Virus record (IMG/VR): IMGVR_UViG_3300037882_001264
Coordinates: 1 to 64,000 of that record
Source of the DNA: a virus
Length of the DNA: 64,000 nt
Direction: 5' to 3' (one strand)
Within the stretch, counting starts at the first letter, position 1. Each line of letters opens with the position of its first letter. Under the pieces are notes generated by a model. That model saw only the letters and a list, made by a program, of their open reading frames with translations. It searched no databases and had not been told where the DNA came from. The position numbers were made by a program, and so were the translations under genes. Of this stretch, positions 48,839-56,306 are shown piece after piece.

Positions 48839-51091
48839 TCAGTTGCCGATGGCCGCGAGGCCAGCCTGGACGCGCTTGCGGAAAGCCAGCGTGCGGTCTG
48901 CACTCTGGAGGTTCCCCGAGTCGTCGATGGGGGCTTGCAGTTGCGATGTGCCAGTCGGCTCCGTGGGAACACCGGTCGGGACGACCGGGCTACCGAAGGG
49001 CTCGGTGCCGTTGTACGGGGCAGGTCCGCCAGGAGCAGCGGCGTCTGCCTGACCGGCCAGCGGGCCCGGACGACCGGGACCGTTGATCGGGGTCTCTCCA
49101 ACCGGGGAGGCGGTGCCGGAGGGGTTGGAGATATCGAGGTCGGTTGAGGTTGCAGACTCAGTCCGGATATACGGACCCTCGACGACACCTCCTTGGCTAG
49201 CCACCACTTTGCCGGAGAATGAAGCATGCAGCGAGATGCGCTCGCTGAAGTCGGGGTACTTGGCCGCCTGCACGGCGTGCGCCTGGACCCAGGCCGACTG
49301 CGCCGGAGCGTTGTCGGAGATGCCTGCGTAAAGACCGGCCTCGAACTCAGCCGAACCCTTCTTCACCAGCGGCTTGCTGGCGTTCCACTTGCTGGCGAAC
49401 CGGTAGGCCTTGCGGAAGTCCTCACCCTCGCGCGTGTCAGCGGTAACGAAGAGATCCGACACCTTAGTCAGCGCGGCGGTCTTGACGGAACCAGTCATCT
49501 GCGACTGGCCATTGTCGCCGCCGAGCGAGGAAGGCACGCTCTGCGGCTGGGCCGAGGAGACCTCGCCCATACCCTTGCCGTAGCCCTCGACGTAGCCAGC
49601 CGAGAAGGGCAGGCCAGCCGAGTTGTCGGCGTAGGTGGCAGCCTGCCCCGTCTTGGCATCAGCCAGACCGGCAGCGAAGCCAGCGGTGTACGAGCCACCC
49701 TGCTGCGGCTGCGGCGTGGTCGCCGGGGAGTTGGCGACACCAGGCTGGGGCACGGCGTGCGGAGCGTCCGATGCACCGAACATGTCGGCGGTCTTCTGCG
49801 TCTCGGCACTACCGAACGAGCGGAAGGAACTGAAGCCGCTGTTGCCACGACCATCGTCGTAGCGACCGTCATCGGTTGCGTGCATGGTGTCGCCGTAGTC
49901 GATGCGACCATCGCGCTTGGCGGCGACATCCTTGACGAACTTGGTGATGGTGTCGTGGTTGTCCTCGCCGAAGCGGTCGACGAGTTCGTCGTGCATCGCC
50001 GGGGGCACGTTGTGCTTGCGGTAGGCGGCCAACTGGGCACGCGACACGGTGCCGTAGGACTCGTGGAAGATCGGGGCAGCAGCGGCCTCAACCTCAAGCG
50101 AGGCCTCCTTCTTGTCCTCCTCATCGTCCCCACCGAGGACGCTGCCCGCAACCTCAGCCGCAAGCGGCAGGGCGCGGACGAGGAGCGGGAGGATGGCTTC
50201 CTTCTTGTCAGCCGTCACGGGGACGGCCTTGTTAGGGGAGCCTCCGGGAACGGCCTCCGGGTCAACCTCAGGGCCACCCAGCAGCCACGGGAAGGCCACC
50301 TCGCCAGGGAGCGGGGTGGGGCGCTCAGTCACGCCATCAGGTGCGGTAGTCTGCTCGATCTGATCCAGACCAGAGGCAGCCTGACGGCTCAGAAACTCGT
50401 CCATGTTGTAGAGGTAGCCCAGCGCGACGCTGCCTTCCTGGTGGTAGTCCTGGACCTCGCCCTGGCTCTGGCCACCGCCGCCCTGCACGATCTCCTGAAG
50501 GAGAGGATTGCGCTCGGAGGTCTCGGTGCCGACAACGCCCTGGTTGATCGGGTGGACCTCATCCGCGAAGTTGTCGAAGACCTCCGGGGGCACCGGGGTG
50601 GGCTTGTTCGTGACACCATCGGGCGCAACGGTCTGATCGATCTGGTCGAGACCAGAGGCCGCCTCACGGCGGTAGAGGAAGCCGACGTAGGAGAGGAAGT
50701 CGGCCTGGGCGTCGAGCGCGTCTGCGCCGTAGACACCGGCAGTGCGGCGGGCCATGCCCTCCGCCTGCGCACCGAACTCGTGGACGTCGGCCTTGACCTC
50801 GGGGGAGACCCGGCCGTACCAGAGGGCCGCTTCAGCCATGATCGGCTGGTGGTACTCGACACGGTCCTCATCGGAGCCGAGCCAGTCCGTCGCAGCGGTG
50901 TGCGGGACGAAGGTCGGAACCGAGGCCATGGTGGGAGTGATCACCGCGTCAGCGAGGTCGATCGCCCGAGCGTCACGGGAGGCCTGCGCCTGCTTGCGGT
51001 CAAAGTCGTCCAGTGCTTCGACGAGCGACATCTGCTCGCTGAGGCTGGACGCCTTGTTGATGGCAGCGATGATCTCTGCACGAGTGTTCAC
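48839..51091 (-). CDS. Large virion-associated protein with internal duplication
   Basis: 750 aa from GTG (VNTRAEIIAAINKASS), which overlaps the previous TGA (GTGA) behind GGAGA; a longer in-frame start is rejected. A 27-residue unit is duplicated: ASGLDQIDQTVAPDGVTNKP and ASGLDQIEQTTAPDGVTERP (about residues 142-170 and 235-262). It is Gly/Ala-rich with a helical middle, then a Pro/Gly-rich C-terminus (NGPGRPGPLAGQ). Candidate internal head protein or scaffold; unproven. Confidence 0.7.
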   Translation of the reverse strand: MNTRAEIIAAINKASSLSEQMSLVEALDDFDRKQAQASRDARAIDLADAVITPTMASVPTFVPHTAATDWLGSDEDRVEYHQPIMAEAALWYGRVSPEVKADVHEFGAQAEGMARRTAGVYGADALDAQADFLSYVGFLYRREAASGLDQIDQTVAPDGVTNKPTPVPPEVFDNFADEVHPINQGVVGTETSERNPLLQEIVQGGGGQSQGEVQDYHQEGSVALGYLYNMDEFLSRQAASGLDQIEQTTAPDGVTERPTPLPGEVAFPWLLGGPEVDPEAVPGGSPNKAVPVTADKKEAILPLLVRALPLAAEVAGSVLGGDDEEDKKEASLEVEAAAAPIFHESYGTVSRAQLAAYRKHNVPPAMHDELVDRFGEDNHDTITKFVKDVAAKRDGRIDYGDTMHATDDGRYDDGRGNSGFSSFRSFGSAETQKTADMFGASDAPHAVPQPGVANSPATTPQPQQGGSYTAGFAAGLADAKTGQAATYADNSAGLPFSAGYVEGYGKGMGEVSSAQPQSVPSSLGGDNGQSQMTGSVKTAALTKVSDLFVTADTREGEDFRKAYRFASKWNASKPLVKKGSAEFEAGLYAGISDNAPAQSAWVQAHAVQAAKYPDFSERISLHASFSGKVVASQGGVVEGPYIRTESATSTDLDISNPSGTASPVGETPINGPGRPGPLAGQADAAAPGGPAPYNGTEPFGSPVVPTGVPTEPTGTSQLQAPIDDSGNLQSADRTLAFRKRVQAGLAAIGN

Positions 51092-52170
51092 TGGGTCTCC
51101 TCTGAGTCGAGCACATTCCGGGCTCGTTGGGCGATAGCGGATCCTTGCCGCCAATCGCGGGGCTGCAAACTGGTGAATACGCGCCTCGAACCTTGGTCCT
51201 GATCGAAGGCCTTGAGCGTTGTCGGTGATGTCGTCGCGTTCGACGCGCCACCCGTGGGGTCGACGGCAGAGCCTGCCCCCACGTTCTCAGCATAGCCACA
51301 GCGCACGCAGGAGTAGTGATCGCCCTGCCTACGGAGTGACCCGTGCGCCCCACATACAGGGCAGTTCGTCGACTGGGCCTGGTTACTTCCCCCAGGTCCA
51401 TGCGGGTCGAACGGAAGTCGGTTGCTGTTCGCCCCAGGGGTCCCGTAGCCGGGGATCTCCTGCTGACGCTGGTTGTCAGGCACGACCTGGAACTGGCGGG
51501 TCCGGTCTTCGAGGTGCGTGCCCTGGTCGGTCTCGATGTAGACGTGCCGACCACTCGACTCGTGGTTGCGGACCTTCTTGACCTTCAGCGTCTGGCCCGT
51601 GGGGGTCCGGATGCTGTCGCCCGGGTTGAGGCGGTCGGCGCGCGTCTCGAACTGAGTTGCCTCAGCGGACAGGCTCGACTGCTTCTCGTGAAGGTCATCG
51701 TTGACAGTGTCGCAGGTGGGGACCCAGTCGTCCTTGTCCTCAGGCTTGTCCATTCCGCAGGCCGGGCAGTAGTCCAGGCTAGGACGCCAGTCGTGCGTGT
51801 TCTGGTTGGGGCCCGTGCGGGCAGAGCGCTTCTGGTCGAAGACCTCGTCGGGATCGTAGGTCTTGCGAGCGGGGGAGGGCGCCGAGGCGTACTGGTCGAA
51901 CGGCGAGTCCTGGCTGTTCTCGTAGGCCTCTTGGCGGTCGCCGTCCACGCAGGTCGGGCACTTCGGCGAGCGGGTGTTCTTCGGGACAACCATCGGCGTG
52001 CCACAGCCGACACACGAACCGCGCTCGGCCTTCTTGGTCATGCTGCGGCGGACCTTCTTCTGGTCCGTCGAGGGGTTACGGCGAATGCTGGAGGTGCTAC
52101 CACGCATGGGCTCGCGCTGAGGCTTATCCTCAGCGGCCTGAGCCTTGCTCTTCGCACTCTCGTGCTGCAT
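51088..52170 (-). CDS. Multi-zinc-ribbon protein
   Basis: 360 aa behind GGAGGG. Cys pairs at SCVGCGTPM ... CPTCVDG, CPACGMD ... CDTVND and CPVCGAHG ... CVRCGYAEN give three ribbons, separated by Gln/Ser/Asp-rich linkers and a small beta domain (NPGDSIRTPTGQTLKVKKVR). Ribbons with this spacing recur in three nearby genes. Role unknown. Confidence 0.7.
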   Translation of the reverse strand: MQHESAKSKAQAAEDKPQREPMRGSTSSIRRNPSTDQKKVRRSMTKKAERGSCVGCGTPMVVPKNTRSPKCPTCVDGDRQEAYENSQDSPFDQYASAPSPARKTYDPDEVFDQKRSARTGPNQNTHDWRPSLDYCPACGMDKPEDKDDWVPTCDTVNDDLHEKQSSLSAEATQFETRADRLNPGDSIRTPTGQTLKVKKVRNHESSGRHVYIETDQGTHLEDRTRQFQVVPDNQRQQEIPGYGTPGANSNRLPFDPHGPGGSNQAQSTNCPVCGAHGSLRRQGDHYSCVRCGYAENVGAGSAVDPTGGASNATTSPTTLKAFDQDQGSRRVFTSLQPRDWRQGSAIAQRARNVLDSEETQ

Positions 52171-52366
52171 TCGACCCTCCAGAGTCCCGTCCTACCCCTT
52201 CGGGGGCATCTACAACGGGGGGACAGGGGTCATCCAACAGAGAATCTCCGAGACCCTCCTCGATCGCCTCGCGCTCCGTCAGCGGCTCGCGAGGGTCGCG
52301 CCCCTTATGCGGCCCAGCCGCACCGCTAGAGCGGAGGCCCTGGACACGCTGCACGCGGTCACCCAT
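52130..52366 (-). CDS. Possible 78-aa protein overlapping a leader element
   Basis: Starts MGDRVQRVQGLRSSGAAG with an 8-nt overlap of the preceding stop and ends 41 nt inside the next gene. Charged and Gly-rich, and it contains the leader element, so it may be spurious. Confidence 0.35.
   Translation of the reverse strand: MGDRVQRVQGLRSSGAAGPHKGRDPREPLTEREAIEEGLGDSLLDDPCPPVVDAPEGVGRDSGGSNAARECEEQGSGR
52191..52206 (-). repeat. Late-gene leader element, copy 6
   Basis: Minus strand reads CCCCCGAAGGGGTAGG, about 20 nt 5' of the ATG of the multi-ribbon gene. It lies inside the possible 78-aa gene. Confidence 0.5.
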
Positions 52367-52973
52367 GGGCGCGTAGATCGCTCACGGCCTGGGCGTAGCC
52401 AGCCTCGTACCCCTCGGCGTAGGTGCGTGTGTCGCGACCTCCGTGGTCCTCGGTCTCCCGCCCCTCAAGGTGGTCCGGGTGCACGTAGATGCGACAGCCC
52501 GCTCGGCTCTGCGCGAGACGGTAGATCATGCCCGCCTTGTGGAGGCCACTGAGGACTCCGGACGACTGGCCGTGGTGCCACTCGGTCGACATGGAGAGGT
52601 CCTTCCACGTCATACCTCTGGCTCCAGCCTTGAGCAGGCGAGACAGGGTCTCTTCCTGACGCTCCGAGGTCTTCCCCGAGGAGTCGGCACTGTGGGCTCG
52701 ATCCCGGCTCGTCACCGATCCGGACCAACCCGAGGTACCTGCGTACTCCAGGGCAGGTACCTGTGACTTGGGCGCGGGCGAAACCGTAACCCCTGCGGCG
52801 AGGACGATCTCCTCCATCAGAGCCTGGTTCCTCTTGTGGTCCTGGGGGCTCGGGATCGGGATCCCTTCCCAGAAGATAGAGAGGGGGTCGTTAGCGTGCA
52901 TGCCGAATGGGTGCTCCGGCTTCGTGCAGAGCATCGAGGGGGTCTCGGGATTGGGTGCCCCACAGATGCCCAT
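52359..52973 (-). CDS. Winged-helix-like protein
   Basis: 204 aa. N-terminal GICGAPNPETPSMLCTKPEH carries Cys/His pairs of a small zinc motif. A region near residue 115 (LSRLLKAGARGMTWKDLSMS ... SSGVLSGLHKAGMIYR) has the pattern of a winged helix, suggesting DNA binding. The tail repeats short helices. No family recognised. Confidence 0.65.
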   Translation of the reverse strand: MGICGAPNPETPSMLCTKPEHPFGMHANDPLSIFWEGIPIPSPQDHKRNQALMEEIVLAAGVTVSPAPKSQVPALEYAGTSGWSGSVTSRDRAHSADSSGKTSERQEETLSRLLKAGARGMTWKDLSMSTEWHHGQSSGVLSGLHKAGMIYRLAQSRAGCRIYVHPDHLEGRETEDHGGRDTRTYAEGYEAGYAQAVSDLRAHG

Positions 52974-53413
52974 CAGTCCACCTCGGGGAACCGAGGCGCC
53001 CCCTGGAGGTAGCCAGCGATCTTGGTCAGCGACTCGTAGTAGATCGAGTCCTCGGGCACCCCGACGAGGGCGGCACGGATCTCCATGATTACGGTGTCGA
53101 TGCGCGACTCCAACTCACCGTGGTCGTTGACCAGGCCAGAGATCAGCATCGTCAACGGTGCGCCGCTCATCCCGTCATAGACCGGGACCTTGTCGAGCAT
53201 GCCCCTGATGACTGCGCGCTCGCGCCCCTCAGCGTCCAACTGCTGGCTCAGCGACTCGATCTTCAGCCGGAGGTCTGCTGCCTCGCTGTGGGCAGTGGTC
53301 GCCTGGCGTTGCAGCGCATCCTCGACAGCGTGCTGCTTGAGGACCGATTCCTCCCAGTAGCGGAGCATCGCCGTCACTCGACTGCGACGGATGAGGGGCC
53401 AACGGATGTTCAT
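52973..53413 (-). CDS. Coiled-coil protein of unknown function
   Basis: 146 aa, MNIRWPLIRRSRVTAMLRYW. The region EDALQRQATTAHSEAADLRL is helical with heptads; the C-terminal third is mixed. No family recognised. Confidence 0.65.
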   Translation of the reverse strand: MNIRWPLIRRSRVTAMLRYWEESVLKQHAVEDALQRQATTAHSEAADLRLKIESLSQQLDAEGRERAVIRGMLDKVPVYDGMSGAPLTMLISGLVNDHGELESRIDTVIMEIRAALVGVPEDSIYYESLTKIAGYLQGAPRFPEVD

Positions 53414-53667
53414 ACCCGGCCGCCCATCCGCTCGGCAGCAGACTTGCAGGGCGGGCATACCGGAAGCCCCTGGGGGTCTCGGGAGGGGATCCAGACATGG
53501 CCGCAGAGGGCCTCGACCTCATGGCCGAAGACCATCGCCTCGGTCACCCGGGTCTGTCCGGACTTGCCTCCGCTGGGGCCGACGATGTGCGAGCAGGCAG
53601 GGCGGTCCCCACTGCCCGTGGTGGTCTTCGTCATGACGTCGGTGTCATGTTCAAGGAGGAGGGTCAT
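53410..53667 (-). CDS. DUF3039-like zinc protein
   Basis: 85 aa. The pattern EALCGHVWIPSRDPQGLPVC then PPCK is close to DUF3039, a small zinc-binding family widespread in actinomycetes. An upstream CSH may supply further ligands. Function of the family is unknown. Confidence 0.7.
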   Translation of the reverse strand: MTLLLEHDTDVMTKTTTGSGDRPACSHIVGPSGGKSGQTRVTEAMVFGHEVEALCGHVWIPSRDPQGLPVCPPCKSAAERMGGRV

Positions 53668-53676
53668 GATGCCATC

Positions 53677-53958
53677 CTAGCGGGCCGCAGCCAGGTTGGC
53701 CAACCTGGCTGAGTCGTAGAGGGCAAGCGCAGGGCTCGTCATCCCTTCGCGCAGCACCTTGAGGTGGACGCGCTTGACGTTGCGACCGTGCTCGACCATG
53801 TGCTGGTCCCAGCGCTCGTCGGGGATGTCCATGGGGTTCGCGCACCGGCACTCAACAACGACCCAGAGGCCGCAGGTGCACTCGACGATCGTCTGTCCGT
53901 TCTGCGCCTCCGTCACGTCTACGTCGTGCCCTGGCACTTGGTTCTTCGGGGGTGTCAT
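53677..53958 (-). CDS. Small Cys/His protein
   Basis: 93 aa. VECTCGLWVVVECRCANPMD has four Cys in two pairs and HMVEHGRNV supplies His, so a zinc site is likely. Helical C-terminus. No family recognised. Confidence 0.65.
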   Translation of the reverse strand: MTPPKNQVPGHDVDVTEAQNGQTIVECTCGLWVVVECRCANPMDIPDERWDQHMVEHGRNVKRVHLKVLREGMTSPALALYDSARLANLAAAR

Positions 53959-54245
53959 GCGGCGTTCTCCTGGCTCTCTCGGGTCTTGGCGATGCGGTGG
54001 ACGCGCTTGACGCGATCCTCCTTGAACGAGCGGATCATCTTGTGGGGTTCGGGAGCCAGCGCGTCGATCCAGGTCGCACCGGTCTCATCGTTGGTGACCT
54101 TGCGGATGAAGAGCACCCTCCCCGGGATCCCCCGGACAGACAACTCTGTGCCTCGCGTGACGTTGCGCCCGTTGATCTGGATCTCGCCCTCGATGGAGCA
54201 CCCCAGTGGCGCGAGGTCATACATGGTGACCTTCTGCTTTGCCAT
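53955..54245 (-). CDS. Small beta-rich protein of unknown function
   Basis: 96 aa behind GAGGAAG, MAKQKVTMYDLAPLGCSIEG. Beta strands and a basic helical C-terminus (MIRSFKEDRVKRVHRIAK). No family recognised. Confidence 0.65.
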   Translation of the reverse strand: MAKQKVTMYDLAPLGCSIEGEIQINGRNVTRGTELSVRGIPGRVLFIRKVTNDETGATWIDALAPEPHKMIRSFKEDRVKRVHRIAKTRESQENAA

Positions 54246-54247
54246 GA

Positions 54248-55108
54248 TCACTTCCTCTTCTTCGCTCTGGCCTTGGCCTCTTCGATGACCTGTGCCTCGG
54301 TCTTGCCTTCCTTCCACGCGATGGCCGGAACCAGGGCGTCGATGACGGCCTGATTGCTCCTGCCGCCATACACAGCGCCCTCGTACTGGTCCGTCAGTAG
54401 CGTGCGCGCCGTGCGGAGAGTCTTGACTGTCTCTCTGCGGCGGTAGGCCTTGCCACGCGAGGCGACGTGCCAGTAGTCCTCGCCGTAGACACCCTCCTCG
54501 ATGACGATAACCAGCGGCTCTCCGTTGGGGGTGATGCCCTTGGCGACCTTGGCAGCCTGGCGCTCAGCCTTGGCAGCCTCGCGGGCCTCACGCTCAGCCT
54601 TACGGGCAGGCAGTTCGAGGCGGCCCGGGTTGTTCAGCACCTCAGCCGGGGCCGAGGGGTAGCAGATGGTGCAGGCATCCTGGCCAGCGAGGGCGACGAT
54701 CTCGTCCTCGTCCATTCCAGAGACCTGGGGGAGCCAGCCGAAGCGGGTGGTCGCGAAGCAGGTGTTGCACTCCATCGACTTGTGGACGTGGCCACCAGTG
54801 TTGTCGACGAGCCACGCACGGGTCCAGCCACCCCGGCGGAGGAACTCCTCGGTGAAGGGCTGGGTCTCCTGCTGCTTGGCCGAGATCTCATCACGCAGCG
54901 CGTCGAGAGCGAGCGTGGAGCGCTCGACATCCTTCTGGCTGTACTGCGACCAGCGAACCTCGCCGCTCTCCAGTGCCGCCACCTGTCGCTCGATGTACGC
55001 GAGGTGCTTCAGGCTGCGGTCGAAGTTGAGGTTGAGTTCCCAGAGTTCGTCATAGATGCGGGCAAGTTCGGTGTCGATCTCGGCGGGGGTCTGAGTGGTG
55101 AGGTCCAT
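54248..55108 (-). CDS. Widespread actinophage protein with Cys/His cluster
   Basis: 286 aa. N-terminal coiled coil (LARIYDELWELNLNFDRSLK), then HVHKSMECNTCFATTRFGWL and DACTICYPSAP, which form a probable zinc site (H-x-H ... CxxC ... CxxC). An Ala/Glu/Lys-rich helix follows, then a C-terminal domain. The layout recalls unnamed proteins seen in many actinophages. Expressed from its own TATTGT-type promoter. Confidence 0.7.
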   Translation of the reverse strand: MDLTTQTPAEIDTELARIYDELWELNLNFDRSLKHLAYIERQVAALESGEVRWSQYSQKDVERSTLALDALRDEISAKQQETQPFTEEFLRRGGWTRAWLVDNTGGHVHKSMECNTCFATTRFGWLPQVSGMDEDEIVALAGQDACTICYPSAPAEVLNNPGRLELPARKAEREAREAAKAERQAAKVAKGITPNGEPLVIVIEEGVYGEDYWHVASRGKAYRRRETVKTLRTARTLLTDQYEGAVYGGRSNQAVIDALVPAIAWKEGKTEAQVIEEAKARAKKRK

Positions 55109-55150
55109 CTTGGCGCTCCTCTGGCGGTAGGGGCTGGGCTGCTGAGTGAA

Positions 55151-55179
55151 ACAATACAGGAGCCTGGGGCTCAGGTCAA
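55151..55179 (-). promoter_or_regulatory. TATTGT-type promoter, copy 5
   Basis: TTGACC, 17-bp spacer, TATTGT. The upstream tract (GAAAGTCTGCTCAGGTAC) matches copies 2-4 with a few changes. The leader has CGCCAGAGGAG. Confidence 0.8.
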
Positions 55180-55197
55180 GTACCTGAGCAGACTTTC

Positions 55198-55428
55198 TCA
55201 GGACTTCTCGACCACGCCCTTGGAGTCCACGACGATGTCGATCGAGCCCAACTTGGTCCGCCACTCCGGGTTCTCGGCCTCGTAGCGGTCGCGGATCTCT
55301 TCACTCATCCGGACGGAGAACGAGGCGCAGGGGCCCGGGTGTGTCAGGGGCAACTCGCAGTAGTACACCTGGTGCTCGCCACCGACGGGCTCGCGACAGG
55401 TCTTCTCGGGGTAGGCGGCCTTCTGCAT
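55198..55428 (-). CDS. Small Cys/His protein
   Basis: 76 aa. KTCREPVGGEHQVYYCELPL with LTHPGPC forms a C...C...H...C cluster seen in many small actinophage proteins; zinc binding likely. No function known. Confidence 0.65.
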   Translation of the reverse strand: MQKAAYPEKTCREPVGGEHQVYYCELPLTHPGPCASFSVRMSEEIRDRYEAENPEWRTKLGSIDIVVDSKGVVEKS

Positions 55429-55447
55429 GGGATCTCCGATCTTGGAT

Positions 55448-55705
55448 TCAGGACTGGTCTGAGGGGCGGCCGTTGTACTTCATGACGACCTCGATCGCCT
55501 TGTTCAGCAGTTCGGGCGAGTAGTGCGTAGCGACCAGTTCAGACCCGGCTGGCTCGCTGATGACGACCAGAACAGGTCGACCGTTGACGGGGGTGACGAA
55601 CTCCGGCGCCGAGCAGTCGTACCAGATGTCGATCTGCCGGACTGCCATCTGGGCTTCGCGCGTCGAGTAGAAGTAGGCGTACAGGACCGGCTTGGTCTCC
55701 ATCAT
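55448..55705 (-). CDS. Small protein of unknown function
   Basis: 85 aa from ATG in an ATGA overlap (MMETKPVLYAYFYSTREAQM). Alpha/beta with VNGRPVLVVISEPAG. No family recognised. Confidence 0.65.
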   Translation of the reverse strand: MMETKPVLYAYFYSTREAQMAVRQIDIWYDCSAPEFVTPVNGRPVLVVISEPAGSELVATHYSPELLNKAIEVVMKYNGRPSDQS

Positions 55706-56067
55706 CGGAATCCCTGCTCCTTGGCATCTTGGCGCGACTCGAACCAGAGCGCGATGACGGCGGCCTGGACGACCAGAGCGATCTTCGGGGACTTTCGCCA
55801 CAAGACCTGCCACATCGCCTGGGCGAACAGCAGGCCAGTCAGCGCCAACTGCAAGATCATGGTCCCCAGGGCGTCCTCGGAACGCTGGAACTCGTCGAGG
55901 CCAGGCGGAGGGTTGATCAGAGCAGGCACCATGATGAAGGCGATGAGGGCTGCGGCTGCCCAGCCACCGAACCACATCCAGTCGATCTCGCGCATGGGGC
56001 GGCGCCAATCGGTGGACCAGTCGAAGGTGGCTTCGTCCGCTGTGTCTTGCTGGACGATGGTCTTCAC
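55702..56067 (-). CDS. Three-helix membrane protein
   Basis: 121 aa from GTG (VKTIVQQDTADEATFD). Hydrophobic helices WFGGWAAAALIAFIMVPALI, TMILQLALTGLLFAQAMW and IALVVQAAVIALWF. Size and topology allow a class I holin role, but nothing specific supports it. Confidence 0.6.
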   Translation of the reverse strand: MKTIVQQDTADEATFDWSTDWRRPMREIDWMWFGGWAAAALIAFIMVPALINPPPGLDEFQRSEDALGTMILQLALTGLLFAQAMWQVLWRKSPKIALVVQAAVIALWFESRQDAKEQGFR

Positions 56068-56306
56068 AGCAGTACCTCTATCTCTTCATCGGCTAGGTGT
56101 GATACTGAGTAGTCTTGGTCATTCGCCACGTATCGTAGCATCACGAGGGCGTCGTGTCCAGTCTTCCCTTGCTGGGTGCGCACATGGGTGATGTAGCCAC
56201 GCCCCTCCTGGACGCGGATCACGCGACCGCGCTCAAGGTTTGAGGCGGGCAGGGTCCATGCAACGGGCTCGGGCTCTTCCTCGGGAGTCAGCGGAGCCTC
56301 AGACAT
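56064..56306 (-). CDS. Small protein of unknown function
   Basis: 80 aa, MSEAPLTPEEEPEPVAWTLP, with a beta domain (ERGRVIRVQEGRGYITHVRT). A longer form starting upstream would add a membrane helix (KILLAAALGSLAYAYV) but overlaps the preceding gene by 98 nt; the short form is preferred. No family recognised. Confidence 0.6.
   Translation of the reverse strand: MSEAPLTPEEEPEPVAWTLPASNLERGRVIRVQEGRGYITHVRTQQGKTGHDALVMLRYVANDQDYSVSHLADEEIEVLL

Noticed and set aside
46205-51091. Major capsid or scaffold assignment for the 874- or 750-aa proteins
   Set aside because: Size, Cys-rich ribbons and repeats do not resemble HK97-type capsid proteins; position alone is not enough.
49226-51202. 658-aa plus-strand open frame
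   Set aside because: Shadow of the 750-aa minus gene in GC-rich DNA; no ribosome site and low-complexity composition.
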